Below, in pieces: positions 51,802 to 60,235 of a stretch of 64,000 nt of DNA. The DNA is from an uncultured Alphaproteobacteria bacterium (GTDB lineage: Bacteria > Pseudomonadota > Alphaproteobacteria > Puniceispirillales > UBA1172). Location: positions 1,205,501 through 1,269,500 of the forward strand of contig OY288107.1 of NCBI GenBank assembly GCA_958431225.1, written 5' to 3'. The stretch's first letter is position 1; each line of letters starts with the position of its first letter. A model generated the notes under the pieces. That model ran no database searches. It was not told where the DNA came from and worked only from the letters and a program-made list of their open reading frames with translations. Made by a program: the position numbers and the translations under genes.

Positions 51802-52776
51802 TCAGCGTTCCTTTATATAGGCTTGCCCGATGGCGCCGGGCGGGGTGGCTCGTCCTATAAAACCTGCTAATAGAATCACTGTCAATACATAAGGCAGTGC
51901 CAGAATCAAATCCGTAGGGATGGCACCTAGCCCGATGATTTCCACGCCTTGCAGACGTGCGGCGATGGCTTCAAGAAAGCCGAACATCAAACACGCAAAC
52001 AAGGCGGGAAGCGGGCGCCAATGCCCGAAAATCATCGCCGCTAATGCGATATAGCCCTTGCCGGCGGTCATCTCGCGGACGAATCCAGCCCCATGCGCAA
52101 CCGACAAATACGCCCCGGCAATGCCGCACAACACGCCGGCGATTAACACGGCTTGATAGCGTATGCGCACGACGCTGACGCCGGCGGTATCCACGGCTTC
52201 GGGTTTCTCGCCGGCGGCACGGAGGCGCAAGCCGAAACTCGTGCGGTAAAGCACAAAGCCCGTCACTGCCACCGCCAACAGAGCCAGCCACACCAACAGA
52301 TTATGCCCGGAAATCACCTCCGCATAAATCGTGCCGATGATGGGAATTGCGCGCGCGCTTTCGGCAAAGGGTAGGGTGATGTCGCTAAAACGGGCTTGTG
52401 CGGTGAGGTAGGGGGTCTGCCCGCCTTGGGCAAACAGCGCGATGCCAAGGGTGATGGTTAAACCCGATGCCAGAATGTTAATCGCCAACCCCGAAATCAC
52501 CTGATTGCCGCGATGGGTGATGGAGGCAAACCCATGCAGGAGGCTGAACAGCATGGACGTTAAAATCGCCGTAGATAATGCCAAAAACGGCGCGCCATAA
52601 AGCGCGGCAACACTGGCGGCGGCGAAGGCACTCAATAACATTTTGCCCTCAAGCGCAATATCAATAATGCCCGCACGTTCGGAAAATATCCCCGCCATCG
52701 CGCATAGAATCAGCGGCGTCGCCACGCGCAAAGTTGCATCCAAAACTAGCAGGGATTGAAGCCAAAGCTCAGCCAT
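51802..52776 (-). CDS. Nucleoside ABC transporter permease 2
   Basis: A 324-residue membrane permease of the BmpA-type nucleoside importers (NupQ/YufQ-like), with about eight helices and the motif AGIIDIALEGKMLLSAFAA near residue 35. It overlaps the first permease gene by 8 bp. It works with permease 1, the ATPase and the BMP binding protein. Confidence 0.9.
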   Translation of the reverse strand: MAELWLQSLLVLDATLRVATPLILCAMAGIFSERAGIIDIALEGKMLLSAFAAASVAALYGAPFLALSTAILTSMLFSLLHGFASITHRGNQVISGLAINILASGLTITLGIALFAQGGQTPYLTAQARFSDITLPFAESARAIPIIGTIYAEVISGHNLLVWLALLAVAVTGFVLYRTSFGLRLRAAGEKPEAVDTAGVSVVRIRYQAVLIAGVLCGIAGAYLSVAHGAGFVREMTAGKGYIALAAMIFGHWRPLPALFACLMFGFLEAIAARLQGVEIIGLGAIPTDLILALPYVLTVILLAGFIGRATPPGAIGQAYIKER

Positions 52777-53884
52777 GCGGTGCCTCCCCTTTACGGCTTT
52801 TGATGTAATAATAAAACCGTTCCATCATGGGATGAAACATCAATGCCAATGCGCCTGAAAATAAAATGATTAAACCTTGAATCATCAGCACCATCTCGCG
52901 GGTGATGGTTTGGAATTCAAAATCAATTTCCGCCCCGCCTTGATAGAGCGCACCGAACAAAAGACTCGCCAGCAAAATGCCGAAAGGATGGTTGCGCCCC
53001 ATCAACGCCACCGCAATCCCCGTAAAGCCATAGCCGGCAGTAAAATTCAAAACCACCCGCCCCTGCACCCCCAAAATTTCGTTGGTCGCCATCAGCCCGG
53101 CTAACCCGCCCGAGATTGCCATGGTGATGATGATGGTTTTTTGCGGGTTATAGCCGGCGTAAATCGCCGCTTTCTCGCTATGCCCGGTGGCGCGGATGAT
53201 ATAGCCGAGCCGCGTCCGCCAGATGAGCACCCAGACGCCAATCAACGCGGCAATCCCAATAAAGAACGACAGATTCAACGGCGAGCGCGCCATCGGAATT
53301 CCCAGCGCCCCGGCTATGTGATGGATTTGTGCTAGATGTACGCCCTCGGCAAAACGGCTCGTTTCCGGCGACATCTGCCCCGGTGCCATCAACATCCCTG
53401 CCAACAGCCACACCATAATAGAGGCAGCGATGAAATTAAACATGATGGTGGTGATGACGATATGGCTCCCGCGTTTGGCTTGGAGCCAGCCGGGGATGCT
53501 CCCCCAAGCCGCCCCAAACCCCGCCGCTATCGGCACAGCCAGCATCACCACCAATAAAGGCGGCAGAACCCCACCAAGCCCCAACGCCACAAACCCAATA
53601 CCCAGCCCGCCCATCAACGCCTGTCCCTCACCGCCGATATTGAACAGCATAGCATGAAACGCCACCGCCACGGCGAGACCAGTGAAAATAAAATTGGTGG
53701 TATAAAAGAGCGTATAACCAAGCGCGCCTTTATAGATAAACGCGCCCTTGACCATCACCGCCAACACACGAAAAGGATTCTCGCCAATCGCCGCAATAAT
53801 CAACCCCGCCACAAAAAACGCCGCCAGAATATTGATAATCGGCATGACAAAAATATCCATCCATGAAGGCAGAGGCAACCGCAT
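52769..53884 (-). CDS. Nucleoside ABC transporter permease 1
   Basis: A 371-residue permease (NupP/YufP-like) with the family motif FNIGGEGQALMGGLG and GSHIVITTIMFNFIA. ATG 53884 lies at TGATG, overlapping the stop of the 13-codon leader. Before the island inserted, the same TGATG was the end of the ATPase gene. A GTG three bases upstream is the other possible start. The ATG at 53884 sits inside the left 19-bp repeat. Confidence 0.9.
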   Translation of the reverse strand: MRLPLPSWMDIFVMPIINILAAFFVAGLIIAAIGENPFRVLAVMVKGAFIYKGALGYTLFYTTNFIFTGLAVAVAFHAMLFNIGGEGQALMGGLGIGFVALGLGGVLPPLLVVMLAVPIAAGFGAAWGSIPGWLQAKRGSHIVITTIMFNFIAASIMVWLLAGMLMAPGQMSPETSRFAEGVHLAQIHHIAGALGIPMARSPLNLSFFIGIAALIGVWVLIWRTRLGYIIRATGHSEKAAIYAGYNPQKTIIITMAISGGLAGLMATNEILGVQGRVVLNFTAGYGFTGIAVALMGRNHPFGILLASLLFGALYQGGAEIDFEFQTITREMVLMIQGLIILFSGALALMFHPMMERFYYYIKSRKGEAPHG

Positions 53885-53901
53885 CACGCCACCCCTGCCA
53901 T
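53883..53901. repeat. 19-bp direct repeat, left copy
   Basis: ATCACGCCACCCCTGCCAT, identical to 54870-54888. It contains the permease start codon. Flanking bases differ at both ends, so the repeat is exactly 19 bp. Confidence 0.9.
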
Positions 53902-53925
53902 GTGATTTAGGAGTAGTTTTGTCAT
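53884..53925 (-). CDS. 13-codon leader ORF at the island end
   Basis: MTKLLLNHMAGVA: ATG at 53925, stop TGA at 53886-53884, overlapping the permease ATG as TGATG. A Shine-Dalgarno GAGG lies 8 bp upstream (53934-53937). The last five codons come from the 19-bp repeat and equal the C-terminus of the ATPase (MAGVA). It looks like a coupling leader that keeps the downstream permease translated despite the insertion. Translation is not proven. Confidence 0.5.
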   Translation of the reverse strand: MTKLLLNHMAGVA

Positions 53926-53957
53926 AGAAATTTCCTCGTGGTGCATAAACTGAAGCG

Positions 53958-53986
53958 ATTTTAAGGGGATTTGGGTTTTAATGCAA
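53958..53986 (-). promoter_or_regulatory. Possible outward promoter toward the permease genes
   Basis: On the minus strand TTGCAT (53986-53981) and TAAAAT (53963-53958) are 17 bp apart and lie upstream of the 13-codon leader. The -35 box is weak. If active, it would drive the two permeases and cdd from inside the island. Confidence 0.35.
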
Positions 53987-54006
53987 ATTGTTCGTTTTGT
54001 AGTTGC

Positions 54007-54034
54007 TTGACTTTAACTGATACTTTCGTATAAT
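54007..54034 (+). promoter_or_regulatory. Promoter of the island genes
   Basis: TTGACT (54007-54012), 16-bp spacer, TATAAT (54029-54034), about 35 bp before the first island gene. A strong sigma70-type match. Confidence 0.65.
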
Positions 54035-54068
54035 TGGGGGTTCGCTTATTTAATTTAAGGGGACAAAA

Positions 54069-54461
54069 ATGGAAAACGCTTGGAATAATTTTAGCGAAGA
54101 AAATCTACTCGAGAGTAGAAAACAAATTCTAATTCAAGTTAAGGGGCATCCAGAGCGAACGTTGGCATTGCGACTTGGTCTGAAAGCAAAAAATAAAAAA
54201 GTTGAAGTGAAATTGATCCAGCCACTTGGGAAAAAGTTATTTCGAATTAATTTTGTAGATTACGCAATCTTTGGCAAAGTTGTGTTGATGTATGACCCAA
54301 AAAATAAAATATACTATGCCAAAACTTTCTATAATTTGAGAAGCAATTGGTTTCTTACAGTAAAAAAAGCGACAGGCTTCGATGAATCTTACATAAAAAA
54401 CAATATGGAACTATCTTTGGAACAACTTGTAGATTGTCATCAAAAAATTGCGGGTTATTGA
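54069..54461 (+). CDS. Island gene 1, unknown 130-residue protein
   Basis: Not recognised. A basic, lysine-rich protein of 130 residues with a Shine-Dalgarno AAGGGG before the ATG. Hydrophobic strands alternate with charged ones (VEVKLIQPLGKKLFRINFV, then VVLMYDPKNKIYYAKTFYN), suggesting a small alpha/beta fold without membrane helices. AT-rich codons unlike all neighbours point to horizontal origin. First gene of the island, 41 bp before gene 2. A defence, toxin-antitoxin or nucleic-acid-binding role is possible but unsupported. Confidence 0.7.
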   Translation: MENAWNNFSEENLLESRKQILIQVKGHPERTLALRLGLKAKNKKVEVKLIQPLGKKLFRINFVDYAIFGKVVLMYDPKNKIYYAKTFYNLRSNWFLTVKKATGFDESYIKNNMELSLEQLVDCHQKIAGY

Positions 54462-54502
54462 CCAGAAGCAATTGCTTTGTTTTTAACTGAAGGGAGGCGA
54501 AC

Positions 54503-54754
54503 ATGGGCGGAGAGAAAATAAAAGAGGATGAGAAAGAGTGGAATTGCTTTGGATTGCTAAGCGATGTTTGTATTAAAGGTCACCGTATTGTTATCACAAA
54601 TGATAATAATAAAAAAAGAACGATGAGCAAAAAAGGGTTTTCACCAGAGCATTGGAAAAAGGTGAAGGATAAGGTGACTAAATTTAAAGATAGGTGTGTT
54701 AAAGTAGAAACAACCACAAAAATGGTCTCTGGATCATCAGGAGATGGCGATTAG
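54503..54754 (+). CDS. Island gene 2, unknown 83-residue protein with possible read-through
   Basis: Not recognised. A Lys/Glu-rich 83-residue protein (KKGFSPEHWKKVKDKVTKFKDRC) with a good Shine-Dalgarno GGGAGG. After the TAG stop (54752-54754) the same frame stays open for 31 codons to a TGA at 54848-54850. That extension ends CDSESCDGESCDC, an acidic Cys-rich tail encoded by three 15-bp near-repeats. Either the TAG is a recent nonsense mutation in a 115-codon gene, or it is read through, or the tail is chance. AT-rich like gene 1. Confidence 0.6.
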   Translation: MGGEKIKEDEKEWNCFGLLSDVCIKGHRIVITNDNNKKRTMSKKGFSPEHWKKVKDKVTKFKDRCVKVETTTKMVSGSSGDGD

Positions 54755-54869
54755 TCAGCAGAAGATCCCTTTTGGCCATCAAAAGACTGGTTTAGTGATA
54801 TTGAGTTATGCGACAGTGAATCGTGCGACGGTGAATCATGCGATTGCTGAATGAGTGTAGAGCCGTTTT

Positions 54870-54888
54870 ATCACGCCACCCCTGCCAT
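54870..54888. repeat. 19-bp direct repeat, right copy
   Basis: Identical to 53883-53901. It contains the last codons and stop of the ABC ATPase gene (minus strand ATGGCAGGGGTGGCGTGAT). Confidence 0.9.
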
Positions 54889-56427
54889 TAATAAACCGAT
54901 TTTTTGTAGATTGGTTTTGGTGCGTGATTCTATGCCCATGACGCGGCCTTCTGCCATGACCATGATGCGGTCGGATAGGCTCATGATTTCGTCTAGTTCT
55001 ACCGATACTAGAATAATCGCCGCCCCCCTATCGCGCATGGTGATTAGTTGTTGGTGGATGAAGGCGATGGCGCCTATATCTACCCCCCTTGTTGGTTGCC
55101 CTACTAATAGCACATCCCCGGCACCTGACATTTCGCGTGCTAACACTAATTTTTGTTGATTGCCTCCGGAAAATTGGCTGGATATTAGGTCGGGATTTGG
55201 GGGGCGCACGTCAAATTCTTTCATTAAATTCGCGCAATTTTGGCGCATGATTTTGGGTGTTAGTACGCCGTTATTACACGCTAGATTTTCATAGCCTAGC
55301 ATGGCGTTTTCGGCGGCGCTGAATGGTAGGATTATGCCGGCGGCGTGGCGGTCTTCGGGTGTGTGGGCGACGCCTAGTTTTTTTATGTCTTTGGGGGTGG
55401 CGGGGTTTTTTGCGTTTATGATGTGATTGTGGTAGCGGATTGAGCCGCCACTTGGGGGGCGGATGCCTGCTAATAATTCTAGCAATTCTGATTGTCCGTT
55501 TCCTGCTACCCCGGCTACGCCTAGAATTTCGCCCGCATGCACGGAAAAATTGGTGGGGGCTAATAGGGGTTTGTCGCCTTCGCCTTTAAGCGTGAGGTCT
55601 TTGACTTCTACCACTGCCGCGCCTTTATCCGTGCGATGCCAGCGCGATTCTACCAATACTTCGCGCCCCACCATAATCTGTGCTAGTTGCGGGGGGGAGG
55701 TTTTTTTTGTGTCTAAATCCGCCACCATTGCCCCGGCGCGCATCACCGAAACGCGGTCGGTTATCGCCATGATCTCGCGCAATTTATGGGTGATGAGCAA
55801 GATGGTTACGCCCTGTTTTTTGAGCGTGCGGAGAATGTCAAATAACTGATGGGTCTCTTGGGGGGTTAGTACGCCGGTGGGTTCGTCTAGGATGAGGATG
55901 CTGGCTTGGCGGTAGAGGGCTTTCAAAATTTCAACCTTTTGTTGCAGGCTCACCGGCAGCGCCCCCGCCTTGGCATCAAGGTCAAGTGCTAAGCCTAATT
56001 GTGCGGCTAAACCCGTGAGGGTTTTTCGGGCTTCTGCTGTATGGGCGCGCAGATTCTGCCCGCCCTCTGCCCCTAGAATGACATTTTCAAGCACCGAGAA
56101 ATTTGGCACGAGCATAAAATGTTGATGCACCATGCCGATGCCCATAGCGATAGCGTCCGCTGTGCTTTTGCTGTTAAAACGCTTGCCGTTGATGTTGATG
56201 CACCCGCTATCGGCGGTATAAAAGCCGTAAAGGATGGACATGAGCGTGGATTTGCCCGCCCCATTTTCGCCGACAATGCCGTGAATTTCCCCCGCGCGAA
56301 TCGCTAAATCCACGTCCTTATTGGCTTGCACCAAGCCGAAACGTTTATTGATTCCCGCCATGGTGACGGCAAAATTCTTGCCAGAATTCGTGCGGGGTTT
56401 AGATGCTGTTTTTGCCGTCATTGCCAC
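54871..56427 (-). CDS. Nucleoside ABC transporter ATP-binding protein (two ABC domains)
   Basis: A 518-residue double ATPase (NupO/YufO-like). Domain 1: Walker A GENGAGKST at about residues 55-63, and Walker B ILILDEPTGVLTPQE, with a degenerate signature. Domain 2: SGGNQQKLVLAREMSGAGDVLLVGQPTRGVD, where Walker A is replaced (GVAGNGQSELL), as is usual for this family's second half. The C-terminal MAGVA is encoded by the right 19-bp repeat. Between the BMP gene and the island. Confidence 0.93.
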   Translation of the reverse strand: MAMTAKTASKPRTNSGKNFAVTMAGINKRFGLVQANKDVDLAIRAGEIHGIVGENGAGKSTLMSILYGFYTADSGCININGKRFNSKSTADAIAMGIGMVHQHFMLVPNFSVLENVILGAEGGQNLRAHTAEARKTLTGLAAQLGLALDLDAKAGALPVSLQQKVEILKALYRQASILILDEPTGVLTPQETHQLFDILRTLKKQGVTILLITHKLREIMAITDRVSVMRAGAMVADLDTKKTSPPQLAQIMVGREVLVESRWHRTDKGAAVVEVKDLTLKGEGDKPLLAPTNFSVHAGEILGVAGVAGNGQSELLELLAGIRPPSGGSIRYHNHIINAKNPATPKDIKKLGVAHTPEDRHAAGIILPFSAAENAMLGYENLACNNGVLTPKIMRQNCANLMKEFDVRPPNPDLISSQFSGGNQQKLVLAREMSGAGDVLLVGQPTRGVDIGAIAFIHQQLITMRDRGAAIILVSVELDEIMSLSDRIMVMAEGRVMGIESRTKTNLQKIGLLMAGVA

Positions 56428-56443
56428 GCTCCCCCTGTTTCGG

Positions 56444-57457
56444 CTAATAGGGGCAGGCGGAATCGCTTTCGTAGTTATGGACTTTGATTTTGCCGGCGAT
56501 AATGTCGCGGCGGGCTGCCTCCACCGCCGCTTTCATTTCGGGCGTGATGAGGTGCGCGTTGTGGCTATCCAACGCCCAATCAACCCCGCCTTCTGCCAGC
56601 CCCAAACTCTGCACCCCTGCCGTGAAACGTCCCTCTTTGGCATCCATAAAGGTGTCATAGGCGGCGACATCTACGCGTTTCAACATGGACGTCAGCACCG
56701 AACCCGGGGCGATGCCGTTCTGGTTTGAATCCACGCCGATGGATAATTTCCCCGCATCCGATGCCGCTTGGATGACGCCGATGCCGGTGTTGCCGGCGGC
56801 TTGATAGACGACATCGGCACCGCGGTCAATTTGGCTTTGGGTCAGTTCCCTGCCTTTAGCCGGGTCGTTCCACGCCGCACCGGTGGTGCCGGTCATATTT
56901 TGATAAACGGCGATATCGGGATTGACCGATTTCGCCCCGCCCACATAACCGCAAGCAAATTTGCGAATCAGCGCAATATCCATGCCGCCAACAAAACCGA
57001 CTTTGCCCGTCTGAGTGGCATGCGCGGCGGCGATGCCGACTAAATAGCTGCCCTCATGTTCTTTGAACGCGTATTGGCGTAAATTCGGGGCGTCTAGCCA
57101 CGATACGTCAATGATGGAAAACTGCACTTCGGGATGGTCTTTGGCGACGGCGGCGATGGCATCGGCTTGGGCGAATCCTACACCTAGCACGACGGTGGCC
57201 CCACGTGCTATCATACGGCGCATGGCTTGTTCGCGTTGGGTTTCGTTGGTGACTTCAAATTCCATCACCTTGATGCCGGTTTCGGCGGTGAATCTCTGCA
57301 CGCCATCCCAAACGCCTTGGTTGAATGATTTGTCAAATTTCCCGCCTAGATCGTAAATCACCGCAGGTTTGATTTCATCGGCATAAGCATTACACGCACC
57401 AACAATCAGCATCAGCAACACTAGCATCGTGCGTTGAAAAAAAGCAAAAAAAGTCAT
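56444..57457 (-). CDS. BMP-family nucleoside-binding protein
   Basis: A 337-residue periplasmic binding protein for purine or pyrimidine nucleosides: signal peptide of about 27 residues, then VIYDLGGKFDKSFNQGVWDG, VGFVGGMDIALIRKFACGYVGG and YQAAGNTGIGVIQAA, all BMP-family blocks. VGAC in the signal peptide is lipobox-like, so it could be a lipoprotein; AYA-DE is the alternative cleavage. It precedes the ATPase gene by 16 bp. Confidence 0.93.
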   Translation of the reverse strand: MTFFAFFQRTMLVLLMLIVGACNAYADEIKPAVIYDLGGKFDKSFNQGVWDGVQRFTAETGIKVMEFEVTNETQREQAMRRMIARGATVVLGVGFAQADAIAAVAKDHPEVQFSIIDVSWLDAPNLRQYAFKEHEGSYLVGIAAAHATQTGKVGFVGGMDIALIRKFACGYVGGAKSVNPDIAVYQNMTGTTGAAWNDPAKGRELTQSQIDRGADVVYQAAGNTGIGVIQAASDAGKLSIGVDSNQNGIAPGSVLTSMLKRVDVAAYDTFMDAKEGRFTAGVQSLGLAEGGVDWALDSHNAHLITPEMKAAVEAARRDIIAGKIKVHNYESDSACPY

Positions 57458-57485
57458 AAGATTCCTCCAGTTTCAAGTGGCAGTT

Positions 57486-58328
57486 TCAAGTGGTTTGTTT
57501 TAAGCCAATTTCACCCAGCCGTTGTTGCAAAAACATATCCGCCGTAAAGCCTTGGCTTAATTCGACCTCGGGGCGGGGGTGCAGAAACATCGGCATGGAA
57601 TAGCGCGAGGTATTTGCGCCCGCATCAGGGTTAATGACGCGATGTTTGGTGGAAGGGTAAAAATCATCGGTTGCTAGCGCCAGCATATCGCCATTATTGA
57701 CGGTAATCATCCCAGCATCACAGCTTATAGCGTGCCAGTTGCCGGCGCGATCCATGGCTTCTAATCCCGGCTTTGACCCTGCTAATAATAAGGTGATGAG
57801 GTTAATGTCCTCATGCGCGGCGGCACGAGTCGCGCCTTGTTCAACTATAGATTCAAGGGGCGGGTAGTGCAGAATGCGGAAAAGGCTCTGTTGGCTATCC
57901 CGCATCATCTCGGCGAGGGGTTGGCTCAATTTGGTTTTTTGGGCATCGGGCAGGGCATCATCTAGCCAGCCTAGTAATGTAATGCCCAGATTTAATAAAT
58001 CAGTATAAAGCGCGCGGGTGATGTCCTCTAATTGCGGCGGGATTTGCCCCCATGGATAGACGTGGTAAAATTCCTTTAAGTCTTTGGCGATGGCGTCTTT
58101 GGCGTGTTCGGACTTAAAAGGGAAATAGCCGTCTTGGGTTTTGGGGTCGCGGAGCCAGTCTGTTTTATCACTGCCAGCAAAAAATTCCCCCCAAGCCTGA
58201 TATGATTCGTCAATGCGCGCGGGTGTGATGGGATGGTTGGTGAGAATGGCAAAGCCGGTCTCATGTAGTGAGGTGGTGAGATTCCCTGCCGCATCACTGG
58301 CTTGATAATCAACGAGCTGGACTTTCAT
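57486..58328 (-). CDS. 2-oxoglutarate/Fe(II)-dependent oxygenase (isopenicillin N synthase family)
   Basis: A 280-residue oxygenase. The iron triad is HED in AAAHEDINLITLLLAG and the distal His in YPSTKHRVINP; the 2OG-binding Arg is in SRYSMPMFLHPRPE. The N-terminal DIOX_N region is typical (GFAILTNHPI). It lies inside a nucleoside uptake and salvage operon, between nucleoside hydrolase and the binding protein. It may therefore hydroxylate a nucleoside or a base, as thymine 7-hydroxylase and fungal deoxyuridine hydroxylases do. The substrate is inference from context. Confidence 0.88.
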   Translation of the reverse strand: MKVQLVDYQASDAAGNLTTSLHETGFAILTNHPITPARIDESYQAWGEFFAGSDKTDWLRDPKTQDGYFPFKSEHAKDAIAKDLKEFYHVYPWGQIPPQLEDITRALYTDLLNLGITLLGWLDDALPDAQKTKLSQPLAEMMRDSQQSLFRILHYPPLESIVEQGATRAAAHEDINLITLLLAGSKPGLEAMDRAGNWHAISCDAGMITVNNGDMLALATDDFYPSTKHRVINPDAGANTSRYSMPMFLHPRPEVELSQGFTADMFLQQRLGEIGLKQTT

Positions 58329-58347
58329 GGTGCTGTCGCCTCCTAAT

Positions 58348-59286
58348 TTATTGCGCGCCCATTATTGTGTCGCATTTGGCAGAGATGTCTAGGAAAATTT
58401 TTCGGATGGCATCGCTATCGGCAGTTTTGGCGACATTTACTGGCGGTCGGTTGGTGCTATGTATAGTGTCGCCGATGCGTTCGCCTTGGGTGATGACTTC
58501 TAGGGGGATAGGCTCATAGCCGAAACATTCGGGGTTGGTGATGCTGACGATGGCGGTGGGGTCGTGCATGATGCAGAGTTCCTTGCCGATGACGCTGTGA
58601 TAGAATTTGATGTAGAATATGGATATGCGATTGAGGAAACCGCCGATAATGGGGGCGCACTCCCCTAATGCGCGGAAATCTTCGGGGGTGCAGGCGATGT
58701 CGGTGGTGATGTCTAGCCCGATGAGGTCAATTTGCCAATCCCCTGCGAACACTTTATCGGCTGCGTGGGGGTCGTTCCATATATTGGCTTCGGCGTGGGG
58801 GGTGACGTTGCCCGGCGCATCCACCGCCCCGCCCATGATGACCAATTTTTTGACATGTTGGGTGATGTCGGGGTCGTAGGCGAGCAATTTAGCGATATTG
58901 GTGAGGGGTCCGATGGGGACGAGAATCACTTCGCCTGAATGCGCGCGAATTGTCTCGGACAAAAATATATGTGCCGGGCGGGGGTCGGGTGTTGCGCTTG
59001 GTGTCGGGGCGGGGAGGTCGCCTAGCCCCTCATCGCCATGCACGAAATGCGAAGGCGGGTTGGGGGTGATGGTTAGGGGCGTCGGTGCGCCTTGGCTCAC
59101 GGGGATGTTTCGTTTTGCTTGTTCTAGCAGAAATAGGGCGTTGCGGGTGGCTTGCTCCACGAACACATTGCCGAAAATGGTGGTCAAGCCGATGAGTTCA
59201 AGTGCGGGATGCGCCAAAGCATAGTGAATCGCCATAGCGTCATCAATGCCCGGGTCGGTATCAATAATCAGTTTTTGTTTGGTCAT
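58348..59286 (-). CDS. Nucleoside hydrolase
   Basis: A 312-residue inosine/uridine-preferring nucleoside N-ribohydrolase: the calcium-binding DTDPGIDDAMAIHYALAH at the N-terminus, HGDEGLGDLPAP, VIMGGAVDAPGNVTPHAEANIWNDPHAAD and HDPTAIVSI with the late Asp. It yields a base and ribose; the next gene's kinase would phosphorylate the ribose. Overlaps the kinase gene by 4 bp. Confidence 0.95.
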   Translation of the reverse strand: MTKQKLIIDTDPGIDDAMAIHYALAHPALELIGLTTIFGNVFVEQATRNALFLLEQAKRNIPVSQGAPTPLTITPNPPSHFVHGDEGLGDLPAPTPSATPDPRPAHIFLSETIRAHSGEVILVPIGPLTNIAKLLAYDPDITQHVKKLVIMGGAVDAPGNVTPHAEANIWNDPHAADKVFAGDWQIDLIGLDITTDIACTPEDFRALGECAPIIGGFLNRISIFYIKFYHSVIGKELCIMHDPTAIVSITNPECFGYEPIPLEVITQGERIGDTIHSTNRPPVNVAKTADSDAIRKIFLDISAKCDTIMGAQ

Positions 59287-60149
59287 GTTAGTTCTCGCAC
59301 CTCGTTAAGGGTTGGGATGGCGGCGGACGCACCTAGACGGCTGACTTGGATGGAAGCGGCGGCGGCGGCTAGGCGCATGGCTTCGGCTATTTCCGCCCCG
59401 TTGTCAAGCCCCGCCAACACATAGCCTAAATATGTATCCCCCGCCCCGGTCGTATCCACCACCTCAGCAGGGATGGCGGGGGTGTGGAGGCGGGTGCCGT
59501 CCTTGCCAAAATAATCCGCCCCAGCACCGCCACGCGTGATGATGAGATGCGGGATGGCTAGGGTTTCGGGGGCGGTGCCGATAGCCCTAGTCAATGCTTC
59601 GGCTTCAATAGCGTTGATGATGAGCAAATCCACGAGGGGCAGTAATTCCGCCACCACCTCCGCCACGAAAGGCGCGGCGCTATAACAAATCTGCATCCCG
59701 CGTGTTTTGGCTTTGGTGAGAAAATCGGCGGTTAAATTAGTCTCATTCTGCGCCAAAGCCCAATCCCCCGCCGCCGCATCGGTGAGAAACGGCGCTATCA
59801 TATCATCAGGCAAAGCCCCATTACTAAGGGGCGCAAGGATGATTTGATTCTCCCCCGCCTCATCCACGGCAACAATGGCATGACCGCTAGGCACATCGCC
59901 CAGAATCACCGCACTAACATCCACCCCAGCCTCCACCATAGGCGCCAGCCAAGCCTCATCATGACGATGCAACATCCCCCCATGAAACACCCGCCCACCA
60001 CCCCGCGCAATAGCAATAGACTGATTAGCCCCCTTACCGCCAAGCCCCGCCTCAAAATGCGTAGCCCCCAGCGTTTCGCCAGCGCGCACTAAATGCGGCA
60101 GGCGGTAGATGTAATCAATGTTGATAGAACCGAGATTGAAAATCGTCAT
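59283..60149 (-). CDS. Ribokinase-like PfkB-family kinase
   Basis: A 288-residue PfkB carbohydrate kinase: LGSINIDYIYRLPHLVRAGET, the signature LGGKGANQSIAIARGGG, and the ATP/catalytic motif VDTTGAGDTYLGYVLAGLDNG with the base Asp. First gene of the operon and overlapping nucleoside hydrolase, so ribose released from nucleosides is the probable substrate. Confidence 0.93.
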   Translation of the reverse strand: MTIFNLGSINIDYIYRLPHLVRAGETLGATHFEAGLGGKGANQSIAIARGGGRVFHGGMLHRHDEAWLAPMVEAGVDVSAVILGDVPSGHAIVAVDEAGENQIILAPLSNGALPDDMIAPFLTDAAAGDWALAQNETNLTADFLTKAKTRGMQICYSAAPFVAEVVAELLPLVDLLIINAIEAEALTRAIGTAPETLAIPHLIITRGGAGADYFGKDGTRLHTPAIPAEVVDTTGAGDTYLGYVLAGLDNGAEIAEAMRLAAAAASIQVSRLGASAAIPTLNEVRELT

Positions 60150-60235
60150 GTGCTTTCCTTTGGGGGGGGCTTTCCTTTTGCGTTAAGATAGGCTAAATAT
60201 GCGGTGGGCGATAGTTAAAAAATATGGGGGTTGTT

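Larger units (their letters stand above)
53902..54869. mobile_element. 968-bp AT-rich island with flanking 19-bp direct repeats
   Basis: Removing one repeat copy plus this segment restores an ATPase-permease junction with a TGATG overlap, so the segment is an insertion. It is far richer in A/T than its surroundings and carries two plus-strand genes against the host operon. It has its own promoter, an outward minus-strand leader, and three 15-bp near-repeats (about 54810-54854). It encodes no transposase or integrase, and no terminal inverted repeats are evident. The 19-bp duplication is longer than most IS target duplications and could be an attachment site. Mechanism unknown. Confidence 0.75.

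Noticed and set aside
53883-54888. Standard IS element
   Set aside because: No transposase, no clear terminal inverted repeats, and a 19-bp duplication longer than usual.
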